Positions 23,960 through 31,713 of a DNA stretch of 39,582 nucleotides are shown piece after piece. Every line of letters begins with the position of its first letter. Within the stretch, counting starts at the first letter, position 1. The position numbers were made by a program, and so were the translations under genes. The stretch is taken from positions 1-39,582 of the forward strand of contig JAITLC010000081.1 of NCBI GenBank assembly GCA_031278095.1. Direction: 5' to 3'. This DNA comes from Treponema sp. GTDB taxonomy: Bacteria > Spirochaetota > Spirochaetia > Treponematales > Breznakiellaceae. The notes beneath the pieces were generated by a model that was given only the letters and a program-made list of their open reading frames with translations, ran no database searches and was not told the DNA's origin.

Positions 23960-24310
23960 CTCCTGCTGTACAATTCGCACATTGCGGGGACGGATTATGA
24001 AAATAACCCGCGGTACCACCCTGCTTCACCTTTCCATGACGGAAGGCACGCTCATCGCCGTTTACGGGAGCTGAAAATCTTCATGGATTTTCTTCCGGCC
24101 CCGGATAATAAGAGAAGAAACAGTAGAATTGTTTGGAAAAAAAGTTCCCGGACAATTCCACTGTTTCTTTTCCGTTCCCCGGGGCAGCCGGGGAATCTCT
24201 TCCCCCTGGAGTGGTTTTCGGCAATTCCCGTTTAACTGCGCTTACAGCCGCGGCGCAGTCTCTCTTGAAACGGGGTAAAGAGCTTACTCGTCTCCACCAA
24301 GCCTTTCATT
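23960..24310 (-). promoter_or_regulatory. T-box leader of thrS, Thr (ACC) specifier
   Basis: On the minus strand, AGGGTGGTACCGCG at 24022-24009 is a full match to the T-box consensus. Stem I can be drawn: GGAG/CTCC at its base, an AGTA loop-E motif (24288-24285) opposite GAAA-ACC-A, where ACC (24215-24213) is a Thr codon, then CCCGTTT/AAACGGG and CTGCGC/GCGCAG. A 16-bp stem III lies at 24167-24117. The antiterminator closes with AGGG...CCC and CGGGTTAT/ATAATCCG. No T-run follows, so control may be translational: GGTGCC overlapping the thrS ribosome site (about 23962-23957) could pair with GGTACC of the T-box. The family assignment is strong; the mode of control is inference. Confidence 0.93.
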
Positions 24311-24312
24311 CA

Positions 24313-24340
24313 CTATGAGCGTTTTACCGGTTTTGTCAAG
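24313..24340 (-). promoter_or_regulatory. Promoter of the thrS leader
   Basis: On the minus strand a perfect -35 TTGACA (24339-24334) is followed 16 bases later by CATAGT (4 of 6 to the -10 consensus), about 20 bases before the T-box stem I. Confidence 0.6.
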
Positions 24341-24438
24341 GGGCGGTCATTTTAGGATATCACGGACAGCCTCCTCTTCCATAGCCTAAAACGCGGTTCT
24401 ATGGTATTTTGCAGATATCCGGAACAGCGGGGGTATGC

Positions 24439-25683
24439 GTGAAAATTGTAGTTATTGGCGCCCAGTGGGGCGATGAGGGAAAGGGCAAGATCGTCGATTA
24501 CCTGGCCAACGAGGCGCAGATAATCGTCCGTTTTTCCGGGGGAGCCAATGCGGGGCATACCATCGTGATCGGCGGGGAGGAATATGCCCTGCACCTGATT
24601 CCTTCCGGGGTTTTCTATCCCGACAAGATAGTGATTCTGGGGGCCGGGATGGTGATCGATCCGGTGGCCCTCTTTAGCGAACTGGAGATGCTCAACGGCC
24701 GCGGCATTGATACAACCGGGCGGGTGTTTATTTCCGACCGGGCCCATATTGTGCTGCCGCGCTACATTCAGATCGACAAGGAACGGGACGCGGCCCGGAA
24801 GAAGCCTATCGGGACTACCGGCCGGGGTATCGGCATAACCTATTCCATGAAGAGTGACCGGGACGGTATACGTATCGCCGATCTTGGCTGGAAGGAAAAG
24901 ATGGATGAGCTTGAGGCCGTTGACCGGGAATTTCTTGTCCCTTATATTGACCGGCTGAAGAAGATGTCAATCGATCTTTCAAGTTACCTTGTGCATCACA
25001 GGAATTCCCAGGTTCTCTTTGAGGGAGCCCAGGGGACGCTGCTGGATCTGGATCTGGGGACCTACCCCTATGTTTCAAGCGGCATGAGTAATGCTGCGGG
25101 CGCCGCCATCGGCGGCTGTATCGGACCGAGGGCCATCGACAAGGTGCTGGGGGTTTTTAAGGCCTATTCGACCAGGGTGGGGAACGGCCCTCTGCCCACC
25201 GAATTTGACGGCGATACCGAAGAAGGCGCAGGAACCGAAAGCGTTCTGGACAATTTTGTCCGCAATACGGGCCGGGAATTCGGGGTAACTACCGGAAGGC
25301 CGCGGAGATGCGGATACCTGGATCTTGTGTCGCTGCGTTACGCATGTCTTACCAACTCGATAGATTCCCTGGTGATGACCCACCTTGATGTCTACGATAC
25401 CCTGGATGAAATTAAGGCCTGTATTGCGTACAAGGCCGGCGGCAGGATCATCGAAAACTTCCCCGCTTCGGTGGAAGATCTCAACAATGCAAAACCGGTA
25501 CTCCGCAGTTTTTCCGGCTGGAAGAAGAAGCTCTCCGGCGCCCTGACCTACGAGGAATTCCCGGTTCAGGCCATGGAGTACATCGAATTTATCGAACGGT
25601 ACTGCGAGACTCCCATCGGTATTGTTTCTGTCGGCTATGACCGGAAGGAAACGATTATCCGCAAGAGACCCTGGTCGAAGTAG
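24439..25683 (+). CDS. purA: Adenylosuccinate synthetase
   Basis: PurA joins IMP and aspartate using GTP, the first committed step to AMP. The start is GTG 24439, giving VKIVVIGAQWGDEGKGK; codons upstream of it are not conserved. Motifs visible: GDEGKGK P-loop with the catalytic Asp, SGGANAGHT with the catalytic His, IGTTGRGIGITY, FEGAQGTLLDLDLGTYPYVSS and GVTTGRPRRCGYLDL. The length of 415 is normal. guaA follows 70 bases later on the same strand, so both branches from IMP are encoded together. Confidence 0.96.
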   Translation: MKIVVIGAQWGDEGKGKIVDYLANEAQIIVRFSGGANAGHTIVIGGEEYALHLIPSGVFYPDKIVILGAGMVIDPVALFSELEMLNGRGIDTTGRVFISDRAHIVLPRYIQIDKERDAARKKPIGTTGRGIGITYSMKSDRDGIRIADLGWKEKMDELEAVDREFLVPYIDRLKKMSIDLSSYLVHHRNSQVLFEGAQGTLLDLDLGTYPYVSSGMSNAAGAAIGGCIGPRAIDKVLGVFKAYSTRVGNGPLPTEFDGDTEEGAGTESVLDNFVRNTGREFGVTTGRPRRCGYLDLVSLRYACLTNSIDSLVMTHLDVYDTLDEIKACIAYKAGGRIIENFPASVEDLNNAKPVLRSFSGWKKKLSGALTYEEFPVQAMEYIEFIERYCETPIGIVSVGYDRKETIIRKRPWSK

Positions 25684-25707
25684 AAGTAAAAACGCTCGTT
25701 TTTACTT
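25684..25707. terminator. Hairpin between purA and guaA
   Basis: AAGTAAAAAC and GTTTTTACTT form a perfect 10-bp stem around GCTC, starting just after the purA stop. It may attenuate transcription into guaA or protect the purA 3' end. Confidence 0.45.
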
Positions 25708-25753
25708 TTGGAGTTTTTCCCGGAAAAATTCCGCGGCCCTTTGAAGGAATATT

Positions 25754-27394
25754 ATGGATAAAATACTGATACTGGATTTTGGCAGCCAGACTACCCAGCT
25801 TATCGGGAGGCGTATCCGGGATATGGGTGTCTATACAGAGATTATTCCCGGGGATACGGCCTTGACAGCGGAATTGCCGCCGGAAGTAAAAGGCATCATT
25901 CTTTCCGGCTCTCCTGAATCGGTGTACGAGCACGGCGCGGCCCCCGACAGGAAGGTCTATGACTGCGGCCTGCCGCTCCTGGGGATCTGTTACGGCCTTC
26001 AGCGGATGAATTATGATAATGGCGGAAAGGTAGAGGCGTTGCCGAAACGGGAATATGGCAGAATTACCGTTAAGATTGAAGGAAAAGTTCCGGACGCCCG
26101 CTGCCGGGATCCGCACGGGAGCGGGGAAGATCCGGTACAGGCGGAACGTTTAAGGCAGTTTCTTTCAGGTTTTTCCGCCAAAGAAGCGGGAAATTCAGAC
26201 GGTTCTTTTATTGCCTGGATGAGCCACGGTGATACTCTTACCGCGCTGGCTCCCGGCTTCAGGCAGTTCGGTGTCAGCGAGACAGGCTACCCGGCGGTGC
26301 TGGCCCATGAAACAAAACCCTGGTTCGGACTTCAGTTCCACCCGGAGGTTACCCACAGCGAGAAGGGGAACGAAATTTTTGCGGCCTTTGTCTTCGGAGT
26401 CTGCGGCTGTACCGCGGGCTGGACAATGGAACAGTATGTTGAAGAAGTCCGCATATCTCTTGCCGCAAAAACCGGTACAAATCCTGTGTTGCTGCTTATC
26501 TCGGGCGGAGTGGATTCCACGGTGGCAGGAGCCCTGCTGCTAAAGGCACTGAATCCCGATCTGGTGCATCTTATGTACATGGATACCGGCCTCATGCGCA
26601 AGGATGAAACCGGAATGGTAAAGGCAAGCCTCGAAAAGCTCGGGACAAAGCATCTCCATGTTGTGTACTGCGAAGATGAATTCCTTGACGCTCTCAGGGG
26701 CCTTGACGAACCTGAGGCAAAGCGGAAAGTTATAGGGGATCTTTTTATCAGCATACAGGAACGGGAAGTGGCCCGCTTGAGGCTTCCGGAGACCTACTTT
26801 CTGGCCCAGGGTACCCTCTATACCGATCTAATCGAAAGCGGCAAAGGGGTGGGAAAGAAGGCCCGCCTCATCAAGAGCCACCACAATGTGGGAAGTCCCC
26901 TGGTGGATGCCAAGCGCAAACAGGGAAAGATCATCGAGCCGCTGGACAGGCTCTACAAGGATGAAGTCCGCCGTCTGGGCCGCCTTTTGGGAGTCGATGA
27001 AGAGGTTGTCCGCCGCCACCCCTTCCCCGGCCCCGGCCTTGCCGTGCGTATTCCGGGGGAGGTAACAAAGGAAAAGTGTGATATCCTGCGGGAGGCCGAC
27101 GCCGTCTACGTCGAAGAACTGAAAAAACGCGGCCTCTATGACGAGATCTGGCAGGCCTTCGCAGTACTGCTGCCGGTTCGTTCCGTGGGCGTTGCAGGAG
27201 TTGTGCGCAAATACGGCTGGGTACTGGCTCTGCGGGCCATCACCAGCGCCGACGGCATGACCGCCGATGTGTACCCTTTCCCCCCAAAAGACCTTATCGA
27301 AATTTCCACCCTCATTACCAACACGGTCAAAGACATTGGCCGGGTAACCTACGATATTTCCAGCAAACCGCCGGCAACGATAGAATGGGAATAG
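25754..27394 (+). CDS. guaA: GMP synthase (glutamine-hydrolysing)
   Basis: GuaA converts XMP to GMP using ATP and glutamine. The amidotransferase domain shows ILDFGSQTTQLI, the nucleophile in LGICYGLQ and the His-Glu pair in FHPEVTHSEKG. The PP-loop ATP pyrophosphatase shows LISGGVDSTVAGALL; the dimerisation domain ends in DISSKPPATIEWE as expected. At 546 residues it is somewhat longer than usual, because roughly 30 extra residues (GKVPDARCRDPHGSGEDPVQ and following) sit in the amidotransferase domain where most family members have a short LF.GL turn. AAGGA precedes the ATG. Confidence 0.96.
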   Translation: MDKILILDFGSQTTQLIGRRIRDMGVYTEIIPGDTALTAELPPEVKGIILSGSPESVYEHGAAPDRKVYDCGLPLLGICYGLQRMNYDNGGKVEALPKREYGRITVKIEGKVPDARCRDPHGSGEDPVQAERLRQFLSGFSAKEAGNSDGSFIAWMSHGDTLTALAPGFRQFGVSETGYPAVLAHETKPWFGLQFHPEVTHSEKGNEIFAAFVFGVCGCTAGWTMEQYVEEVRISLAAKTGTNPVLLLISGGVDSTVAGALLLKALNPDLVHLMYMDTGLMRKDETGMVKASLEKLGTKHLHVVYCEDEFLDALRGLDEPEAKRKVIGDLFISIQEREVARLRLPETYFLAQGTLYTDLIESGKGVGKKARLIKSHHNVGSPLVDAKRKQGKIIEPLDRLYKDEVRRLGRLLGVDEEVVRRHPFPGPGLAVRIPGEVTKEKCDILREADAVYVEELKKRGLYDEIWQAFAVLLPVRSVGVAGVVRKYGWVLALRAITSADGMTADVYPFPPKDLIEISTLITNTVKDIGRVTYDISSKPPATIEWE

Positions 27395-27446
27395 ACTTTT
27401 TTTGCCGTTGCGGTTAATGCCGTCTTACGGAAGCAGTGATACCGCC

Positions 27447-28085
27447 CTAAAGCCTGCAGAGCCCGGCTACAATACAGCCCTGGGCTATGATATAACTGAG
27501 CATGACAAGGAAATTGCCGTATTTGAGCTTCTTCCTGAAGCGGTCATATCCCAGCAGGGCATCGGAAAAGAGAAAGAAAAGGCTTCCGCCGAAGACCAGG
27601 GCTGCGGCAGCATCCCTGCGGACCGCAAAAAGCTGAAGGCAGGAAACCGACATGAGTACAATTACCACTTCATATACCAGCACGGGAATTTTCATCACCC
27701 TGCTGGGTTTGATGATTCTGTACACAAGATAGACAAGGGGAAAGGCGGCAATTGCCGAGAGGGCAAGTACAAGACCATCGATCCTTCCGGCCTGGATTAG
27801 CATTGTTGCGACATAGCAGACGTGGCCTGCAAGAAAGCTCGAAAGTCCCAGAAGGAAGAAACGGAGATGTTTACCGTTGAGGAGCAGGATATCCCCGCCC
27901 CAGCCGAAGATCAGCGCCAAAAGGGCCGTTGCCTGAAAGACTCCGGCTGCCGTAGAGTAGATTACCACGAGGACGGGGATTAGGCAGACTTTGCTTATGC
28001 TCTGGAGAGACCGCCTGCTAAGCAGAATCGAAACGAGATGCAGCACAGATACTGCGGCAAAGATAATCCAAAGAATTTTTTCCAT
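27447..28085 (-). CDS. YhhN-family membrane protein (lysoplasmalogenase-like)
   Basis: This integral membrane protein has about eight helices. Family marks are FGWGGDILLL, SSFLAGHVCYV and FLFSDALLGYDRF, whose Asp and His residues form the proposed active site in YhhN/TMEM86 proteins. Characterised relatives hydrolyse the vinyl-ether bond of lysoplasmalogens, which fits an anaerobe that makes plasmalogens, but that activity is inferred here. It begins 6 bases after the smc stop and is probably co-translated; its 3' end faces guaA. Confidence 0.85.
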   Translation of the reverse strand: MEKILWIIFAAVSVLHLVSILLSRRSLQSISKVCLIPVLVVIYSTAAGVFQATALLALIFGWGGDILLLNGKHLRFFLLGLSSFLAGHVCYVATMLIQAGRIDGLVLALSAIAAFPLVYLVYRIIKPSRVMKIPVLVYEVVIVLMSVSCLQLFAVRRDAAAALVFGGSLFFLFSDALLGYDRFRKKLKYGNFLVMLSYIIAQGCIVAGLCRL

Positions 28086-28091
28086 GATCTG

Positions 28092-31000
28092 TTATTCCGT
28101 ATCCGTACCGTCCGGTTCCACACTTTGTTCCGGAGGGGAAGCTTCGCTCGCTTTTGTGTGTCCTGCGGATTGTTCCGCAGTCCGGACGGTCCTCGCCGAA
28201 CGGATGGGGTGCAGTTCCGCTTCGCTCACCATGGAAGGATCGTCTATGCCCGGAGGCAGTTCCCGGCCTTCTTCAATTTCAACTTCCTCTTTTTCAAGCG
28301 TGCCGCCCCAGAGTTCCGCCTGCGGAGGTTCCGCCGCCAAGCGGCTTTCCTCTTCATGTTCAAGTTTTATGGAGATGAGCTTGGTGATTCCCGATTCCTC
28401 CATGGTTACACCGATGAGGGACGTGGCGCCGGTTACCGTTTTCTTGTTGTGGGTGATCACGATGAACTGGCTTGTACTGCCGAATTCCCGCAGAAGTTGT
28501 ACAAAGCGGCCCACATTGGCTTCGTCCAGGGCCGCATCAATCTCGTCAAGAAGGCAGAAGGGGCTGGGCTTTACCATGTAGGTGGCAAAGAGCAGGGCTA
28601 CTGCGGTCATGGAACGTTCGCCGCCGGAAAGCAGGGTGATGTTTTCAAGTTTCTTCCCCGGAGGCTGGGCAAATATTTCGATTCCCGATTCCAGAATATG
28701 GTTTTGATCCTGCAGCCTCAGTTCCGCCCTTCCGCCGCCGAAGAGACGCCGGAACATGTTGTGGAAATTCTTTTTGATTTTATTGTAGGTCGCAAGAAAA
28801 ATTTCCGAAGATTGAGAGCGTATCTCTGCGGTAAGGTTTTCAAGATCCCTGCGGCCCTTGTCCAGGTCTTCAAGCTGGCCCTTCAGAAACTCGTAGCGTT
28901 CCTTCGCTTCTGCAAATTCTTCAGGCGCCATCAGGTTGACCACACCCAGATCCTTCAGCTTTTGCCGGAGCTCTGCCAGTTTTTCACGCAGTTCCGCCTG
29001 AGGCGTATGTATCGTGAAGATCCGTTCCTCAAATTCCAGAAGATCCCGGGAATGGGTTTCCCGAAAATTGTCTTGAATGTTCTTTATCTCCGTTTCGGAC
29101 TGGACAAGCTGGAGGTTGATGGTTTCCAGGGCCTCCTGCATGCGGGAAAGCTCTTCCCGTTTCTTGCGGATCAGTTCCTGTTTCCCCGCCACATCTCCGT
29201 TGCGTTTGTGAATATCCTTTTCCAGAGCCTCAAGGTCTTTGGTAAGCTGAACACCCTTCTTCTCAATTTCCGCAATCTCTTCTTCCGTATCTGCAATCCG
29301 TTCGTCAATTTCCCCATGGCGCCTGCGATCCAGAAAAAGTTCATCCTGTACATTTTTGAGCAAGGCTTCCTGGCCCGAAAGTTCCCGCCGGATAAGCCGG
29401 GCCTGTTCCCCGGCGGCCTGGGCCTGTGCGTTGATCCTGGCCCGGTTGACCCGGAGCCCCTCAAGAGTCTTGCGGTACTCATCGATCTTCTGCCCCAATT
29501 CCACATTTTCCCCGCGGAGCGCGGTAATCCGGTTCCGCTGCTCTTCGATACCATCTTTGCAGGCGCGGATCTTTGCGTCAAAACCGCGTTTCTTTGTGAT
29601 GATGCCTTCGGGGGCCAAAAAATCATCGAGGAATGCGGGAGTACTCTTCCGGTAGTTTTCAAAAAGAACGATAGACTTTTCAGCATCCGCCGCCGCATCC
29701 GCCAGGGCTTCGGAAAGACCGCCTGCAATGCGCTGAAGCTCGGCCGCGCTAACCCCGGCGCCCCCATCCCCCGGAAGGGCCCCTGAAGCCGCGGAGGCCA
29801 GATCCCGCAGGAGCTGTTCACGACCGGAGAGCACCGCCCTGAGCCTGCCCAGAGCCTCGTTCAGTGCAGCCTCGGTATTCCTCCGTTCCGCCGCATTGTA
29901 ACCGGCCTCTTTCAGGCCCGCATCCAGAGCGGCCACGATGTCGTCGGTAATGGATTCCAGATCCCGTTCACAGGCAGCCTGCTCCTGCGCCAGCCTGCGG
30001 ATCTCACCCTCCGCCCGGACGACAGACGCGTCGTTATCCCCAATCCGGGAGGCCGCCAGAGAAATATTCTCTTCAAAAGAATGAATATTTTCTTCTATAT
30101 CGGCGGCTTTCTTGTGGAAATCCCTGACCAGTTCATCCTGTTCCCCGGCATCCTCGGTCAACTCTTCAATCTTGATCCGTATTTGCTTTTCCCGGCTTTC
30201 ATATGCGCCGATTTTTGTCTTTAATTCCGTCCGCTGTTCGGAAAGAAGTCTCGCTTCCTTTTCACGGGCGTTTTTTTCCAGCGCCAGACCGTAGATATTC
30301 TTCTGATACTCGACGAGTTTCCCCTCCATCGAGTTAACCTCGTCCATGTTGGCTTCCAGGGCCCGGCTTGCCGCTTCCAGCTCCTCCCGTATACGATCCC
30401 GCATGTGAATTTTCTGTTTGAGGTTTTCATTCCGCTCATCCCGCTCGTAACGGTACCGCTTGAGCCTGAGAAGCTGAATATCCAGTTCGTTGTTAAAAAT
30501 TTCATCCCGGAGGCCGCGGTATAAAAGGGTCTTTTCCGACTGGACTTTAAGAATGTCGTAGGAACGCTTTACCTCTCCCAGAACCCCGTCAACCTGGCGC
30601 ATGTTTTCTTCGGTTTTGGCAAGATTCCGGGCAGCCTCGGCCCCCCGGATCTTGAAACGGGTGATGCCCGCCGCTTCTTCAAAAAGATAGCGCCGTTCAT
30701 CGGGCTTGCTGGAGAGAATCTGGTCGATCTTCCCCTGTTCCATCACCGAGTAGGCCGCCTTGCCCACCCCGGTATCCCAGAAAAGTTCCCGCACTTCCTT
30801 GAGTCTTACAGGCTGGGAATTGATGAAGTACTCACTTTCCCCGCTGCGGTAGAGCCGGCGGCGGATCTCCACTTCCGGCATGTCCAGGGGCAGAAGCCCC
30901 ACGTCATTGGCAATGGTGAGGCTTACCTCCGCCACATTGAGGGGCTTGCGGTTTTCCGTGCCGTTGAAGATGACATCTTCCATTTTTTCGGCCCGCATGG

Positions 31001-31163
31001 CCCTGGAGGCCTGTTCCCCCAGCGCCCACTTGACCGCGTCCACCACATTGGACTTCCCGCAGCCGTTGGGCCCCAGGAGCGCGGTGATCCCCTCGGCAAA
31101 TTCCACACGGGTCTTATCCGCAAAGGACTTAAAGCCTAAAATTTCGAGACTTTTCAGGAACAA
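28092..31163 (-). CDS. smc: SMC chromosome-segregation ATPase without a recognisable hinge
   Basis: SMC organises and compacts the chromosome together with ScpA/ScpB. GGAG stands 6 bases before TTG 31163, giving MFLKSLEILGFKSFADKT, the standard SMC beginning; an in-frame TTG at 31175 is less likely. The N-terminal ATPase half has GPNGCGKSN (31-39). The C-terminal half has LLSGGERSMTAVALLFA and PFCLLDEIDAALDEANV. Between them lie two coiled-coil arms, but the centre (about 400-530) is an Ala/Gly-rich segment (SGALPGDGGAGVSAAELQ) without the usual ~150-residue hinge. The protein (1023) is about 150 residues shorter than typical SMCs and ends in an acidic ~100-residue tail. The spacing to the YhhN gene is 6 bases. 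Confidence 0.9.
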   Translation of the reverse strand: MFLKSLEILGFKSFADKTRVEFAEGITALLGPNGCGKSNVVDAVKWALGEQASRAMRAEKMEDVIFNGTENRKPLNVAEVSLTIANDVGLLPLDMPEVEIRRRLYRSGESEYFINSQPVRLKEVRELFWDTGVGKAAYSVMEQGKIDQILSSKPDERRYLFEEAAGITRFKIRGAEAARNLAKTEENMRQVDGVLGEVKRSYDILKVQSEKTLLYRGLRDEIFNNELDIQLLRLKRYRYERDERNENLKQKIHMRDRIREELEAASRALEANMDEVNSMEGKLVEYQKNIYGLALEKNAREKEARLLSEQRTELKTKIGAYESREKQIRIKIEELTEDAGEQDELVRDFHKKAADIEENIHSFEENISLAASRIGDNDASVVRAEGEIRRLAQEQAACERDLESITDDIVAALDAGLKEAGYNAAERRNTEAALNEALGRLRAVLSGREQLLRDLASAASGALPGDGGAGVSAAELQRIAGGLSEALADAAADAEKSIVLFENYRKSTPAFLDDFLAPEGIITKKRGFDAKIRACKDGIEEQRNRITALRGENVELGQKIDEYRKTLEGLRVNRARINAQAQAAGEQARLIRRELSGQEALLKNVQDELFLDRRRHGEIDERIADTEEEIAEIEKKGVQLTKDLEALEKDIHKRNGDVAGKQELIRKKREELSRMQEALETINLQLVQSETEIKNIQDNFRETHSRDLLEFEERIFTIHTPQAELREKLAELRQKLKDLGVVNLMAPEEFAEAKERYEFLKGQLEDLDKGRRDLENLTAEIRSQSSEIFLATYNKIKKNFHNMFRRLFGGGRAELRLQDQNHILESGIEIFAQPPGKKLENITLLSGGERSMTAVALLFATYMVKPSPFCLLDEIDAALDEANVGRFVQLLREFGSTSQFIVITHNKKTVTGATSLIGVTMEESGITKLISIKLEHEEESRLAAEPPQAELWGGTLEKEEVEIEEGRELPPGIDDPSMVSEAELHPIRSARTVRTAEQSAGHTKASEASPPEQSVEPDGTDTE

Positions 31164-31260
31164 GACATACTCCAAACAGGATTACAGGAATAGAAGACCC
31201 CCGTACCGTTTTGGCGGAGGAGATTTTATAAATCTAGCATTAAGAGAGAACGTATTTCAA

Positions 31261-31298
31261 GGCTAGTTCCGAAACCAGCCGGGTTTTGGAACCGGCTC
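31261..31298. repeat. Family 1 palindrome between smc and the small secreted-protein gene
   Basis: AGTTCCGAAACC and GGTTTTGGAACCGGCT face each other around AGCCG. It ends at the stop codon of the 31297-31713 gene. Confidence 0.75.
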
Positions 31299-31713
31299 AA
31301 GGGTTTTGTACTATACTGATGTCCAGAAGGTAGCCGTGGACTCCGGCTTTTTTTCCGTTGGCAAGTACAAAGTCGCGGTAATCCGGGCGGCCTTTTACGG
31401 TAACCGTCTGCTGTTGATACCCGGAAACCAGGGGGCGGTCTTTCTCTTCGATATACCAGTCCTGATCTTTTTCATCGGTAATCACCAGGTTTGAGAATAG
31501 ATCCGTACCCACCAGCCGTACCCGGCCTTTAACCACCACTTCAGGTTCCGCCTTTCGGGAAACGGCGCCCGAACCGGATACTTCCGGTTTAGGCATATCC
31601 CCGTGTTTTCCGTCTGCGGTATCTTTGGAACCCAGGGCGCCGGCTTCTCCCGGCGGAAAGGCAGTCAGGAATACCGCAAACAGAATCGCCGGCAGGGATC
31701 TATTAGCGGGCAT
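31297..31713 (-). CDS. Small secreted protein with an OB-like domain, function unknown
   Basis: The N-terminus is a signal peptide (MPANRSLPAILFAVFLTAFPP, cleavage near GEA-GAL). A charged linker follows, then a ~75-residue beta-rich domain (VVVKGRVRLVG, LVITDEKDQDWYIEE, QQTVTVKGRP, GYLLDISIV) arranged like a small OB-fold; no catalytic motif is visible. The ATG lies 11 bases inside the end of the upstream protease gene, and GGGGAG stands 11 bases before it, so the two products are probably made together and may act together in the envelope. No known family name is claimed. Confidence 0.7.
   Translation of the reverse strand: MPANRSLPAILFAVFLTAFPPGEAGALGSKDTADGKHGDMPKPEVSGSGAVSRKAEPEVVVKGRVRLVGTDLFSNLVITDEKDQDWYIEEKDRPLVSGYQQQTVTVKGRPDYRDFVLANGKKAGVHGYLLDISIVQNP

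Noticed and set aside
28038-29786. Long plus-strand reading frame of 582 codons
   Set aside because: It lies antisense to the well-supported smc coding region, has no ribosome site, and its translation has an unusual Phe/Leu/Arg-rich composition typical of shadow frames.
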